Assembly (NCBI GenBank): GCA_910579995.1
Contig: CAJTWH010000004.1
Coordinates: forward strand, 67,422-131,421
Direction: 5' to 3'
Source of the DNA: an uncultured Muribaculaceae bacterium
Lineage (GTDB): Bacteria; Bacteroidota; Bacteroidia; Bacteroidales; Muribaculaceae
DNA length: 64,000 nucleotides
How positions within the stretch are numbered: position 1 is the stretch's first letter; each line of letters starts with the position of its first letter. The notes beneath the pieces were generated by a model, which did not search any database, was not told the origin of the DNA, and worked only from the letters and a program-made list of their open reading frames with translations. Of this stretch, positions 32,885-41,685 are shown in pieces. A program made the position numbers and the translations under genes.

Positions 32885-34273
32885 ATGGACAGCCTCTCTC
32901 AAGCCGTAGAAACCGCCCTTGGCGCGCAGCAGCCGGCAGCCGAAACCGCAGCGGCAGCTACAGCCGAGCGCCCCGCCGCAGCCGCCGCCAAGCCTAAGAA
33001 ACGAATCGACCATCACCTCTGGGGCACTTATCTGCTCTTGGTGATGATAGCCCTCATAGAGCTCTTCTCAGCCTCTGTGCAGGAAGTGCAGGCCGACGAT
33101 ATCTTCAGCCCGCTCATCCGCCACGGGCGATTCATCGGTATCGGCTTGATACTCATGCTCTTGCTCCAATGGGTACATTACCGCTTCATATTCAAGTTCA
33201 CTCCCCTTTTTGTGGCATTTGCAGTGGGCATGATGATAGCGGTGCGCGGCGGCGGCGAGGATATCAACGGCGCCGTGCGCTCAATCACCATCATGGGCAC
33301 GCCGATATTGCCGTCGGAGTTCATGAAGCTCGCCGTGGCCTTGGGCATGGCATATATACTTGCCAAGACGCAGGTCAAGGGCAAGCGCGATGTATCATGG
33401 GCGGGGCTGTGGATAAGTCTGGCATTCCTGCTCGGTTGTGCCGGCCTGCTGTTCTCGCAGGGCCTCTCCAACACCATCATCACCGTCGGCATTGGCGGAG
33501 CGATGATGTTTGTAGGCGGCATGGGATGGAAAAAAATCGGCATAGCCGCTCTTATTGTAGGTGTGCTTGGCCTTGGTGCTTACAAGTATAAAACCTCGGC
33601 AGAAGACAAAACCGAGTTTTCGGAGCGTCAGGAACTTGTAAATCAGCTCAACCACACCGACACCGACACTATTGGCGGCGCCGGTCGCGGCAAGGTATGG
33701 AACAAGCGCGTAGACGACTTCTACCGCCCCAACAAACACCTCGAGCCCTTCAGCCTCGAACATCAGCAGGAGCAGCTGAGCTTCATCGCACAGGCCCACG
33801 GCCATATCCTCGGCGTAGGCCCGGGCAAATCGCGCGAGGCGGCACGTCTGCCCCTTGCATACTCCGACTATGTATTCGCCATCATCGTGGAAGAGCTCGG
33901 CCTTATCGGCGGCCTCTTCATATTGCTGATATATGTGTGGATATTGGGCCGAAGCGCCAAGCTCACGCTGCAGTTCAAGCATACGATGCCGGGCGTGCTG
34001 GTGATGGGCTGCTCGTTTGTGATAGTGTTCCAAGCGCTCTACCACATGGCCATCGTCTCGGGCGTGATACCGGTGTCGGGACAGCCGCTGCCGCTCATAT
34101 CCAAGGGCGGTATCTCGGTGCTCGCCACATCGCTGACATTCGGCGTCATGCTCTCTGTAGCGCGCCATGCAGTGCATGTCACCGACAGCAAGCAGGCTCA
34201 GCGCATTGAGCACGACCTCCTGCCCGAAAGCGCACAAGGCGTCAACCCGGCACTCCGCGAGGGCGCCTCTTGA
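32885..34273 (+). CDS. ftsW: Septal peptidoglycan glycosyltransferase FtsW
   Basis: A 462-aa SEDS-family polymerase that makes septal glycan strands with FtsI. About ten transmembrane helices follow an Ala/Pro-rich cytoplasmic N-terminus (residues 1-40, low complexity). Recognisable are PSEFMKLAVALGMAYILAKT, AQAHGHILGVGPGKSREAAR (SEDS catalytic loop with VGPGKS), DYVFAIIVEELGLIGGLFIL and GVIPVSGQPLPLISKGGISV. The C-terminal tail is hydrophilic. Confidence 0.96.
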   Translation: MDSLSQAVETALGAQQPAAETAAAATAERPAAAAAKPKKRIDHHLWGTYLLLVMIALIELFSASVQEVQADDIFSPLIRHGRFIGIGLILMLLLQWVHYRFIFKFTPLFVAFAVGMMIAVRGGGEDINGAVRSITIMGTPILPSEFMKLAVALGMAYILAKTQVKGKRDVSWAGLWISLAFLLGCAGLLFSQGLSNTIITVGIGGAMMFVGGMGWKKIGIAALIVGVLGLGAYKYKTSAEDKTEFSERQELVNQLNHTDTDTIGGAGRGKVWNKRVDDFYRPNKHLEPFSLEHQQEQLSFIAQAHGHILGVGPGKSREAARLPLAYSDYVFAIIVEELGLIGGLFILLIYVWILGRSAKLTLQFKHTMPGVLVMGCSFVIVFQALYHMAIVSGVIPVSGQPLPLISKGGISVLATSLTFGVMLSVARHAVHVTDSKQAQRIEHDLLPESAQGVNPALREGAS

Positions 34274-34279
34274 ACAATA

Positions 34280-34390
34280 GCACCCCTTAGCGAGTTATAT
34301 CTAAGGGCAAGTTTCGTTGCTGACGCGAGTGCAACTCGCGTGTTGCCACCCACCAACCCACCAACCACAACCCACCAACCACCAACATAA
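34280..34390. repeat. Intergenic hairpins and family C CCCACCAACC run between ftsW and murG
   Basis: Three parts: CCCTTAG...CTAAGGG around CGAGTTATAT; an 8-bp hairpin ACGCGAGT-GCA-ACTCGCGT (34323-34341) inside GGCAA/TTGCC arms; and repeated CCCACCAACC units up to the murG start region. Confidence 0.55.
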
Positions 34391-34393
34391 AAT

Positions 34394-35497
34394 ATGAAAG
34401 TATTGATAAGCGGCGGCGGCACAGGCGGCCACATCTTCCCGGCTCTGTCGATAGCCGACGCCATAAAACGTCGCGACCCGCAGGCCGAAATCCTCTTTGT
34501 AGGCGCTGAAGACCGTATGGAGATGGAGCGCGTGCCGGCGGCAGGCTATCAAATAGTAGGGCTGCCCGTGAGCGGCTTCGACCGCAAACGGCTCTGGCGC
34601 AACTTCGGCGTACTGCTCAAACTATGGAAGAGCATACGCCGTGCCCGCAAGATCGTGCACGACTTCAAGCCCGACATCGCCATAGGCGTTGGCGGCTACG
34701 CTTCAGGCCCGACACTGAAGGCCGCACAGCGCGCCGGCGTGCCCACGGTGCTGCAGGAACAGAACTCATACGCCGGTGTCACCAACAAACTCCTCGCGCC
34801 CAAGGCCGACGCCATCTGCGTGGCATACCCCGGCATGGAGCGCTTCTTCCCCGCCGACAAGATTATAATGACCGGCAACCCGGTGCGCAAGTCGCTCTTC
34901 GACTGCACACTTACGCAGGAAGAAGCCAAGCAGGCACTCGGCTTCGAGGCCGACAAGCCGCTTGTGCTCATAGTAGGAGGCAGCCTCGGCGCCGGCACAC
35001 TCAACCGCACCGTAATACACGCACTCACCGACGGCAAAGCTGCCCGTGCGCCTTTCAACGTGCTCTGGCAGACCGGCAAGCGCGGATATCTTGAATGTAA
35101 GGAACAATACCTCAAGAGCAACCTGCCCAACATACACTGCACCGAGTTTATCAGCGACATGGCCGAGGCCTACCGCGCCGCCGACCTTGTGGTGGCCCGC
35201 GCAGGAGCCGGCACCATCAGCGAGCTCGAGCTGCTCGGCAAAGCGTCGATACTCGTGCCCTCGCCCAACGTGGCCGAAGACCACCAGCGCCACAATGCCG
35301 AGGCTCTCGCCAACCGCGGAGCTGCCGGATTGGTGCTCGACGCCGACGCCGAGAAAGACCTCTGGAGCCAAGCTGCCGTGACTGTCGAGAATCCGCAGAC
35401 CCTGCGTCTGCTCAGCGAGGAGATACGCAAGCTCGCCCTCCCCGACGCCGACGACAAGATTGCCGATATAGTATTCGACCTCGTCAGCAAGCATTGA
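34394..35497 (+). CDS. murG: Lipid I N-acetylglucosaminyltransferase
   Basis: A peripheral inner-membrane GT28 enzyme that turns lipid I into lipid II; 367 aa. N-terminal GGGTGGHIFPALSIADAI binds the lipid side; IGVGGYASGPTLKAAQRAGV and TVLQEQNSYAGVTNKLLAPK are conserved. The UDP-GlcNAc site includes LVIVGGSLGAGTLNRTV and ARAGAGTISELELLGKASIL, with PSPNVAEDHQRHNAEAL. Confidence 0.97.
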   Translation: MKVLISGGGTGGHIFPALSIADAIKRRDPQAEILFVGAEDRMEMERVPAAGYQIVGLPVSGFDRKRLWRNFGVLLKLWKSIRRARKIVHDFKPDIAIGVGGYASGPTLKAAQRAGVPTVLQEQNSYAGVTNKLLAPKADAICVAYPGMERFFPADKIIMTGNPVRKSLFDCTLTQEEAKQALGFEADKPLVLIVGGSLGAGTLNRTVIHALTDGKAARAPFNVLWQTGKRGYLECKEQYLKSNLPNIHCTEFISDMAEAYRAADLVVARAGAGTISELELLGKASILVPSPNVAEDHQRHNAEALANRGAAGLVLDADAEKDLWSQAAVTVENPQTLRLLSEEIRKLALPDADDKIADIVFDLVSKH

Positions 35498-35506
35498 TTT
35501 AATTTT

Positions 35507-35551
35507 AAGGACTTTAAGGTCATTAAGGTCCTTAAAGTCCTTAATGACCTT
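35507..35551. promoter_or_regulatory. Two mutually exclusive hairpins between murG and murC
   Basis: Hairpin 1: AAGGACTTTAAGG (35507-35519) with CCTTAAAGTCCTT (35530-35542). Hairpin 2: AAGGTCATTAAGG (35516-35528) with CCTTAATGACCTT (35539-35551). They share bases at both ends, so only one can form at a time. murC starts 15 nt later. Confidence 0.5.
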
Positions 35552-35565
35552 AAATAACAAAAGCA

Positions 35566-36924
35566 ATGGAAAGAGTATATTTTGTGGGTATCGGCGGCAT
35601 TGGCATGGCCGCGCTTGCCCGTTACTATATGTCGAAAGGTCTGCCCGTAGCGGGCTACGACCGCACCGAAAGCGCTCTCACCGACGAGCTCGTGCGCGAG
35701 GGCGCCACCGTGAGCTATGCCGACAGCATGGACGCCGTGCCAGAGGAATACCGCGACAAGGCGGGCACTCTCGTGGTCTACACCCCGGCTGTCCCGGCTG
35801 AGAATATACCGCTGTCGTTTTTCCGCAACGGGGGCTTCGAGCTCAACAAACGCGCCCGCGTACTGGGCCTTATCACGCGCGACAGCAAGAGCCTCTGCTT
35901 CTCGGGCACACACGGCAAGACCACCACATCGTCGATGGCCGCACACATCATGCACAGCGGCGCCACCGGCTGCAACGCTTTCCTCGGAGGCATTCTCAAA
36001 GGCTACAACAGCAACCTTATCCTCAGCCCGACATCGCCCTACAGCGTTGTCGAGGCCGACGAATACGACCGTTCTTTCCATCAGCTCACCCCCTACATCG
36101 CCATCGTCAACGCCACCGACCCCGACCATCTCGACATCTACAGCACCGAAGAGGCATATCTTGAGAGCTTCGCCCACTTCACCGAGCTGATACGCCCCGA
36201 CGGCTTCCTGCTCATCCACACCGGCCTCAAGCTCAAGCCCCGCGCACCGCAGGGAGTGCGCACCTATACTTTCGGCCGTACCGACGGCGATTTCCACGCC
36301 ACCAACGTGCGCACCGGCAACGGCACGATAGTATTTGACTTCGTATATCCCGGCGGCGTCATCACCGACATAGAGCTCGGTGTGCCCGTAGACATCAACG
36401 TAGACAATGCCATCGCCTCATTGGCAGCCGTATGGCTCACCGGCACACTCACCGACGAGCTCGCACGCAGCGCCATGAAGAGCTATCCCGGCGTGGAGCG
36501 CCGCTTCGAATTCCATCTCAAGGAAGACGGCCGCGCCATAATCGACGACTATGCCCACCACCCCGACGAACTGCGCAAGAGCATTGAATCGGTGCGAGCG
36601 CTCTACCCCGACAAGACACTCACGGTAGTATTCCAGCCGCACCTCTACAGCCGCACACGCGACTTCGCCGACCAATTCGCCGACGCCCTCTCGGCAGCCG
36701 ACGAGGTTATGCTCACCGACCTCTACCCTGCCCGCGAGAAACCCATACCCGGTATCAGCTCAAAAACTATCTTCGACAAAGTCAAATGTGAAAAAAAATC
36801 ATTGATTTCAAAAGAAGATTTTGTCAATACGATGAAAAATCGTAACTTTGAAATCCTTTTGACAGTAGGAGCCGGCGACCTCAACCTATATAGCGCCCGT
36901 CTGGCAAAAGAGCTGAAAAATTGA
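35566..36924 (+). CDS. murC: UDP-MurNAc:L-alanine ligase
   Basis: First ligase of the precursor stem peptide; 452 aa. VYFVGIGGIGMAALARYYMS binds UDP-MurNAc, CFSGTHGKTTTSSMAAHIMH is the ATP loop, and SVVEADEYDRSFHQLTPYIA and DDYAHHPDELRKSIESVRAL complete the site. The last 60 codons are AT-richer (KCEKKSLISKEDFVNTMKNR). ftsQ starts 30 nt downstream. Confidence 0.97.
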   Translation: MERVYFVGIGGIGMAALARYYMSKGLPVAGYDRTESALTDELVREGATVSYADSMDAVPEEYRDKAGTLVVYTPAVPAENIPLSFFRNGGFELNKRARVLGLITRDSKSLCFSGTHGKTTTSSMAAHIMHSGATGCNAFLGGILKGYNSNLILSPTSPYSVVEADEYDRSFHQLTPYIAIVNATDPDHLDIYSTEEAYLESFAHFTELIRPDGFLLIHTGLKLKPRAPQGVRTYTFGRTDGDFHATNVRTGNGTIVFDFVYPGGVITDIELGVPVDINVDNAIASLAAVWLTGTLTDELARSAMKSYPGVERRFEFHLKEDGRAIIDDYAHHPDELRKSIESVRALYPDKTLTVVFQPHLYSRTRDFADQFADALSAADEVMLTDLYPAREKPIPGISSKTIFDKVKCEKKSLISKEDFVNTMKNRNFEILLTVGAGDLNLYSARLAKELKN

Positions 36925-36954
36925 ACGTTCTCACTTTCAAAACCGACCGACTGA

Positions 36955-37800
36955 ATGAGTAAACAATCCGTGATAATGTGTGTGTTGACAATCTTAATGC
37001 TTGTCTACATCGGCTTCGCCCTGCCCATAACGGCGGGGATGTCGCGCGCCGACCATATCACGGGCATGGATGTAGTGCTCAGCGACCCGACATCGCGCTT
37101 TGTCAACAGCTCCGACGTAATCGCCGAGAGCGGTATCGACCCCGCGACACTCGCCGACAGCCTGCGCTACACTTTCAATCTCGGTGCTCTCGAAGCGCGC
37201 CTGAAGGCGAGCGACAAGCTGCAGGACGCCAACGTGACCCTGCGCAGCGACGGCAGCATACGCGTCGACGTCACCCCGATGGTGCCCGTGGCGCGTGTCT
37301 TCGACCCCAAGGAGCCTTCGTACTATATCAACGCCTCAGGCAAGCGCATACTCGCCGAGCTGCGCTATCACATCGACGTGCCGGTGCTCGTAGGCAGTTT
37401 CGACAGCCTCCATCCGGCCAAGCGTCTGCTCCCTCTGCTCGACAAGATAGCAAACGACCCCCGCACCGGCTCTATGGTGGCCACAGTCACTCAGGAGCCC
37501 GACGGCAACATCATACTCATCCCCACCATCGTGGGGCATGTGATCAACTTCGGCGACACCTCGCTGGTAGATGACAAATTCGACCGTCTGCGCCGATTCT
37601 ACCGCCATGTATCGCCCACCCGTGGCTGGGAGGCCTACGACACCATCGCCGTAAAATGGCGCGACCGCGTAGTGGCCACAAGGCGCGACAAACAGCTGCC
37701 CCCTCCCCCAATCCCGACTGTCGAAGAAGCCACCGGCGAACTCGACATCGACAATAACGAGCCGCAACCCGGCGACAGTATCTCTCACTCTAACACCTAA
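36955..37800 (+). CDS. ftsQ: FtsQ/DivIB-like division protein
   Basis: A 281-aa bitopic protein that regulates septal synthesis. A short cytoplasmic N-terminus precedes one transmembrane helix (residues about 6-24, VIMCVLTILMLVYIGFALPI). A POTRA-like region and the FtsQ beta domain follow (LRSDGSIRVDVTPMVPVARV, YYINASGKRILAELRYHIDV, VPVLVG). A disordered Pro/Asp-rich tail ends it. Identification combines topology, these motifs and its murC-ftsQ-ftsA context. Confidence 0.92.
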   Translation: MSKQSVIMCVLTILMLVYIGFALPITAGMSRADHITGMDVVLSDPTSRFVNSSDVIAESGIDPATLADSLRYTFNLGALEARLKASDKLQDANVTLRSDGSIRVDVTPMVPVARVFDPKEPSYYINASGKRILAELRYHIDVPVLVGSFDSLHPAKRLLPLLDKIANDPRTGSMVATVTQEPDGNIILIPTIVGHVINFGDTSLVDDKFDRLRRFYRHVSPTRGWEAYDTIAVKWRDRVVATRRDKQLPPPPIPTVEEATGELDIDNNEPQPGDSISHSNT

Positions 37801-37812
37801 TCATCCACCGCT

Positions 37813-39423
37813 ATGGAACCTAAGACAATAGTAGCCATTGAAATAGCCTCGTCGAAGATCAAAGGTGCCGTCGGCAGCGTAGGCCCCGACGGACGTATCA
37901 CCGTCCTCGCCGCAGAAGAAATCGCCGGGCTCAACAACGTGCGCTACGGCCGCGTGCAGAACATCCGCGAGGTTTCTGCCGCTGTCAACGAAATAATCAG
38001 GCGTCTTGAGAACGCTCCCGGCGTGAAACCGCGCAAGGTGCGCGCTCTGGCCGTATCGCTTGGCGGACGGTCTCTCTCGGGCTCGCCGGCACAGGCCGCA
38101 CAGAAATTCCCCAAGGAATGTGAAATCACCGAGCGTCAGGTTGAGCGCCTCGCTTTCGAGGCCACCCACGACTTCATGGGCGACAAGAACATCGAGGCCA
38201 CAGTGCCGCGCATTTTCTATGTCAACAATGCCGCCGTGCGACGCCCCGTAGGCACTTTCGGTGAGAGCTTCCGCGGTGAGTTCGTGATGATTACCTGCGG
38301 CAAAGAGACCCGCCAGAACCTCGACCGCATAAAATACGACACAATCGACCCGGGCAAGGTGACCTACATCATCCGCCCGACCGCCATAGCCGACCTCGTG
38401 CTCACTCCCGATGAGAAAGAGCTCGGCACAGCCCTCGTGGACATAGGCGCCGAGACCACCACCGTGGCCGTATACAAGGAGGGCACACTCGCCTTTGTAT
38501 GCACCATACCGATGGGTGCGCGTCTGATTACTTTTGACCTCACATCGGGCTTCAACATCACCGAAGAGGCCGCCGAGGCCATGAAGATAGCATTTGCAGC
38601 CAAGGCCGACATCAACGACGCCGAGCTCGTAGGGGCATACGTCAACTCACGTGCCGGCGAAATAGCCGCCAACGTGCTCGCGCAGCTCAATGCCGCCGGC
38701 TACAACGCCCAGACTCTCAACAAAATCGTGCTCACGGGCGGCGGCTCGAATATCGCCGCTTTCGGCAATCAGCTCACCGCACAGGGCAAGCTGCCTACCC
38801 GCCTTGCCGAAATGCCTCACGACATAGCATTCCGCGTGGCCGGACGCAATACAGCCGACAACATCGACATCATATCGCTCCTTGTCGCCGGCGCACGCAA
38901 GATCGACGAGGGCTGCCTGTCGCCCCTCGCAGCCCCTGCTCCTCCGGTAACCGTCTTTGAGGAAGAAGAAGAGGAAACCGAAGAGGCCGCCACGCCGCAG
39001 CAGGAACAGGCCGCCGCACAGGACACCCCCACCGACGTATATACCCCGGCACAGACCACAGGCCGGCGCCATATCGAGGAAGATGACCCCGACCTCTACA
39101 ACGACGACCCCGACGAAGATAGCGACTACCGTCACGAAAGCTCTTCAAAAAGCGGATTCTCGCTCTTCCGCCGCCGCAAGAACAAAGAGCAACCCGTAGA
39201 GCGCGTACACCGCCGACCCACCGAACCGGTATATACCGACCCGGAGGAAGAAGACCCCTTCGGAGCCTCGGAGGAAGACCCCGACGATGTATACGAAGGC
39301 GGCTCATCAGGCCGCACGGAGCGCGCGGGCGACATGCTCAACTCCATGCGCGAGAGAATAGTGAAAATCTTCTCGTCAAGCAACGCCGAGGAAGAAGAAA
39401 ACGCCGAGGCCGACGATTATTAA
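37813..39423 (+). CDS. ftsA: Cell division protein FtsA with long acidic C-terminal extension
   Basis: Actin-like ATPase that tethers FtsZ to the membrane. It is 536 aa, against about 420 in E. coli. The core spans residues 1 to about 370 (VAIEIASSKIKGAVGSVGPD, TALVDIGAETTTVAVYKEGT, IVLTGGGSNIAAFGNQL). Residues about 378-510 form a Glu/Asp/Pro-rich, probably disordered linker with a basic patch (LFRRRKNKEQPVERVHRR). Near the end, AGDMLNSMRERIVKIFSSSN resembles the amphipathic membrane-targeting helix, followed by an acidic tail. So the extension is mostly a spacer before the membrane anchor. Confidence 0.95.
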   Translation: MEPKTIVAIEIASSKIKGAVGSVGPDGRITVLAAEEIAGLNNVRYGRVQNIREVSAAVNEIIRRLENAPGVKPRKVRALAVSLGGRSLSGSPAQAAQKFPKECEITERQVERLAFEATHDFMGDKNIEATVPRIFYVNNAAVRRPVGTFGESFRGEFVMITCGKETRQNLDRIKYDTIDPGKVTYIIRPTAIADLVLTPDEKELGTALVDIGAETTTVAVYKEGTLAFVCTIPMGARLITFDLTSGFNITEEAAEAMKIAFAAKADINDAELVGAYVNSRAGEIAANVLAQLNAAGYNAQTLNKIVLTGGGSNIAAFGNQLTAQGKLPTRLAEMPHDIAFRVAGRNTADNIDIISLLVAGARKIDEGCLSPLAAPAPPVTVFEEEEEETEEAATPQQEQAAAQDTPTDVYTPAQTTGRRHIEEDDPDLYNDDPDEDSDYRHESSSKSGFSLFRRRKNKEQPVERVHRRPTEPVYTDPEEEDPFGASEEDPDDVYEGGSSGRTERAGDMLNSMRERIVKIFSSSNAEEEENAEADDY

Positions 39424-39427
39424 CAAT

Positions 39428-39582
39428 TCAAGTTCCGCAAGTCGCTTCGCTACTTGAAAACTTGAGGTTTAAAGCGCCTTCAGCGCAGTTTATGAAGTTT
39501 AGATAGTTTACCAAAAACCGCTATATTTAAACTCCTTAAACTTGTTAAACTCATAATAAACAAGTTTCGCTTGCGAAACTTA
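39428..39582. repeat. Family B interspersed palindromic element (copy 3)
   Basis: A full-length copy between ftsA and ftsZ: TCAAGTTCCGCAAGTCGC, then AACTTGAGGTTTAAAGCGCC, AGCGCAGTTTATGAAGTTTA, ending AACAAGTTTCGC-TT-GCGAAACTT. It separates two genes that must be expressed in balance. Confidence 0.75.
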
Positions 39583-39602
39583 ATCTGTAGAAAGAAACAG
39601 AG

Positions 39603-40982
39603 ATGGAAAACGCAGAAGACCCAGCCCTTTTGGCAAGCTATAAAAACGCTGACCTGCCCGGTCAGACCTGTCCTCCCACCATTCTCGCCCTCGGTGTCGG
39701 CGGCGGCGGCTGCAATGCCGTGGCTTATATGACAACCCAAGGCGTAAAGGGTGTTGACTTCGTTGTGCTCAACACCGACCAGCAGGCACTCCTGCCCATG
39801 CCCGTGGCCACCAAGGTGCTCCTTGGCCCTAAGACATGCGGCGGCTACGGTGCCGGCGGTAAACCCGAAGTTGGCCAGGCTGCCGCCGAGGAAAGCGTAC
39901 CCGAGATAGAAGAACTCCTCACCCCCGACGTGAAGATGGTATTCGTCACCGCCGGCATGGGCGGCGGCACCGGCACCGGCGCCGCGCCTATCGTGGCAGG
40001 CGTGGCCAAGAAGCGCGGCGTGCTCACAGTGGGCATTGTCACGATTCCGTTCTTCTTCGAGGGCATGAACAAGATAAAGAGCGCAATCGAGGGCGCAGCA
40101 CGGCTGCAGAAGAATGTCGATGCCATGCTCATAATCAACAACGACCGTTTGGCGAGCATTTACCCCGACATGGCATGGGACGAGGCTTTCTCAAAGGCCG
40201 ATGATATCCTCACCACAGCAGCCCGCACAATCTCCGACATGGTGACCACACTCGCAAACATCAACATCGATATGCGCGACGTTGACACCTGCCTGCGCGA
40301 CGGCCGCACGGCCCTCATATCCGTAGGCTACGGCGAGGGCGAGGACCGCATGAGCCAGGCCATCCAGTCGGCCCTGCACTCCCCGCTGCTGTGCGACACC
40401 AATATCATGACAGCCAAGGAGTTGCTCTTCGCCTTCTACTACAGCCACGACCTCGAGCCGCGTCTGAAAGTGTCGGAGGCCGCACAGGCCAACAACCTCG
40501 TGCGCGAGATCAACAAGTCGGTGCACATCAAATTCGGATGGGGCTTCGACGATACCCTCGGCAACAAAATCAAATTCACCATCCTCGCCTCGGGCTTCGA
40601 TGTGTCGGTGGATACCGACGGCACCACCATCGAGATTATCGAGGGCAAGGACAATATAGAGCGCCCCGACGATGTCGACGACCTCGGCACCATCGCTGCA
40701 ATCTCCGACGCCTACGGCCGCGAGAAGGTGGAAGACCTGCTCCGCAGCCAAGAGACACAGAGCTACTATATCCTCACCCCCGAGCAGCTCGACAGCGACG
40801 ACGCCATTGCCATGATAGAGCGCACACCCGCATATAAACGCGACAAGCGCAAGGCTGCACAGGCCGTTGGCCGCAGCGCGGCACCGGCACCCTCGCCTAT
40901 CGACCGCGCCGCTTACCCGACACAGCCCAACGACCGACGCAACTCCAACAATATTTCATTCTCCCTCGATGACACAGAATAA
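39603..40982 (+). CDS. ftsZ: Cell division GTPase FtsZ
   Basis: A tubulin-like GTPase forming the Z ring; 459 aa. LALGVGGGGCNAVAYMTTQG binds nucleotide, the tubulin signature is FVTAGMGGGTGTGAAPIVAG, and the T7 loop region is NNDRLASIYPDMAWDEAFSK. The C-terminal tail is variable and ends RRNSNNISFSLDDTE. The stop is 14 nt past the sirtuin start codon, an unusual overlap with a gene outside the division set. Confidence 0.96.
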   Translation: MENAEDPALLASYKNADLPGQTCPPTILALGVGGGGCNAVAYMTTQGVKGVDFVVLNTDQQALLPMPVATKVLLGPKTCGGYGAGGKPEVGQAAAEESVPEIEELLTPDVKMVFVTAGMGGGTGTGAAPIVAGVAKKRGVLTVGIVTIPFFFEGMNKIKSAIEGAARLQKNVDAMLIINNDRLASIYPDMAWDEAFSKADDILTTAARTISDMVTTLANINIDMRDVDTCLRDGRTALISVGYGEGEDRMSQAIQSALHSPLLCDTNIMTAKELLFAFYYSHDLEPRLKVSEAAQANNLVREINKSVHIKFGWGFDDTLGNKIKFTILASGFDVSVDTDGTTIEIIEGKDNIERPDDVDDLGTIAAISDAYGREKVEDLLRSQETQSYYILTPEQLDSDDAIAMIERTPAYKRDKRKAAQAVGRSAAPAPSPIDRAAYPTQPNDRRNSNNISFSLDDTE

Positions 40983-41670
40983 GCTCAAACTCGTGGTATC
41001 GACAGGCGCCGGAATAAGCGCCGAGAGCGGTATCAGCACTTTCCGCGACGCCGACGGCCTGTGGGAAAACCACGACGTGATGGAAGTGGCCAGCCACGAC
41101 GGATTCGTGCGCAACCCGGCGCTCGTACATCAGTTCTACAACGACCGCCGCGCTGCCCTCGCCACCGTAGAGCCCAACGCCGCCCACAAAATCCTCAAAG
41201 ACCTTGAGGATTATTTCGATGTATATGTGATCACGCAGAACGTCGACGACCTCCATGAGCGCGCCGGCTCCTCAAATATCACCCATCTCCACGGCGAGCT
41301 CACCAAAGTGCGCGCCCTCGACGACGAGAGCAAGGTGTTCAAGATCGGCTACCAAGAGCGCACCGACCCCGACACCGTTATCGAAGGCCACAAAGTGCGC
41401 CCGCATATAGTGTTCTTCCAAGAAGCGGTGCCGATGTTCGAGAAAGCCACCGAGCTTGCCGCCGAGGCCGACATTTTCGTAATCGTAGGGACATCGCTTG
41501 TGGTATACCCTGCCGCGGGTCTTCTCCACTACGTGCGCCGCGGAGTGCCGGTATATTATATCGACCCCAAGCCCTCGCCAGTACCCGCCGGAGTGACCGT
41601 CATACGCGAACCGGCGACCACCGGCATGGCCGAACTCGAGCGACTCCTTCTCAAGCAATACAAACATTAA
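40969..41670 (+). CDS. Sirtuin-type NAD-dependent protein deacylase without zinc-binding cysteines
   Basis: A 233-aa CobB/SIR2-family enzyme that removes acyl groups from lysines using NAD. NAD loop STGAGISAESGISTFRD, catalytic TQNVDDLHERAGSSNITHLH (His at its end), PHIVFFQEAVPMF and VVGTSLVVYPAAGLL are present. The protein contains no cysteine at all, so the usual four-Cys zinc ribbon is missing and its place is taken by a short charged segment. ATG 40969 gives the normal N-terminus; it overlaps the ftsZ end. Sirtuins lacking zinc ligands exist in Bacteroidetes as I recall. Confidence 0.9.
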   Translation: MTQNKLKLVVSTGAGISAESGISTFRDADGLWENHDVMEVASHDGFVRNPALVHQFYNDRRAALATVEPNAAHKILKDLEDYFDVYVITQNVDDLHERAGSSNITHLHGELTKVRALDDESKVFKIGYQERTDPDTVIEGHKVRPHIVFFQEAVPMFEKATELAAEADIFVIVGTSLVVYPAAGLLHYVRRGVPVYYIDPKPSPVPAGVTVIREPATTGMAELERLLLKQYKH

Positions 41671-41685
41671 CCATAACTCTTCTCT

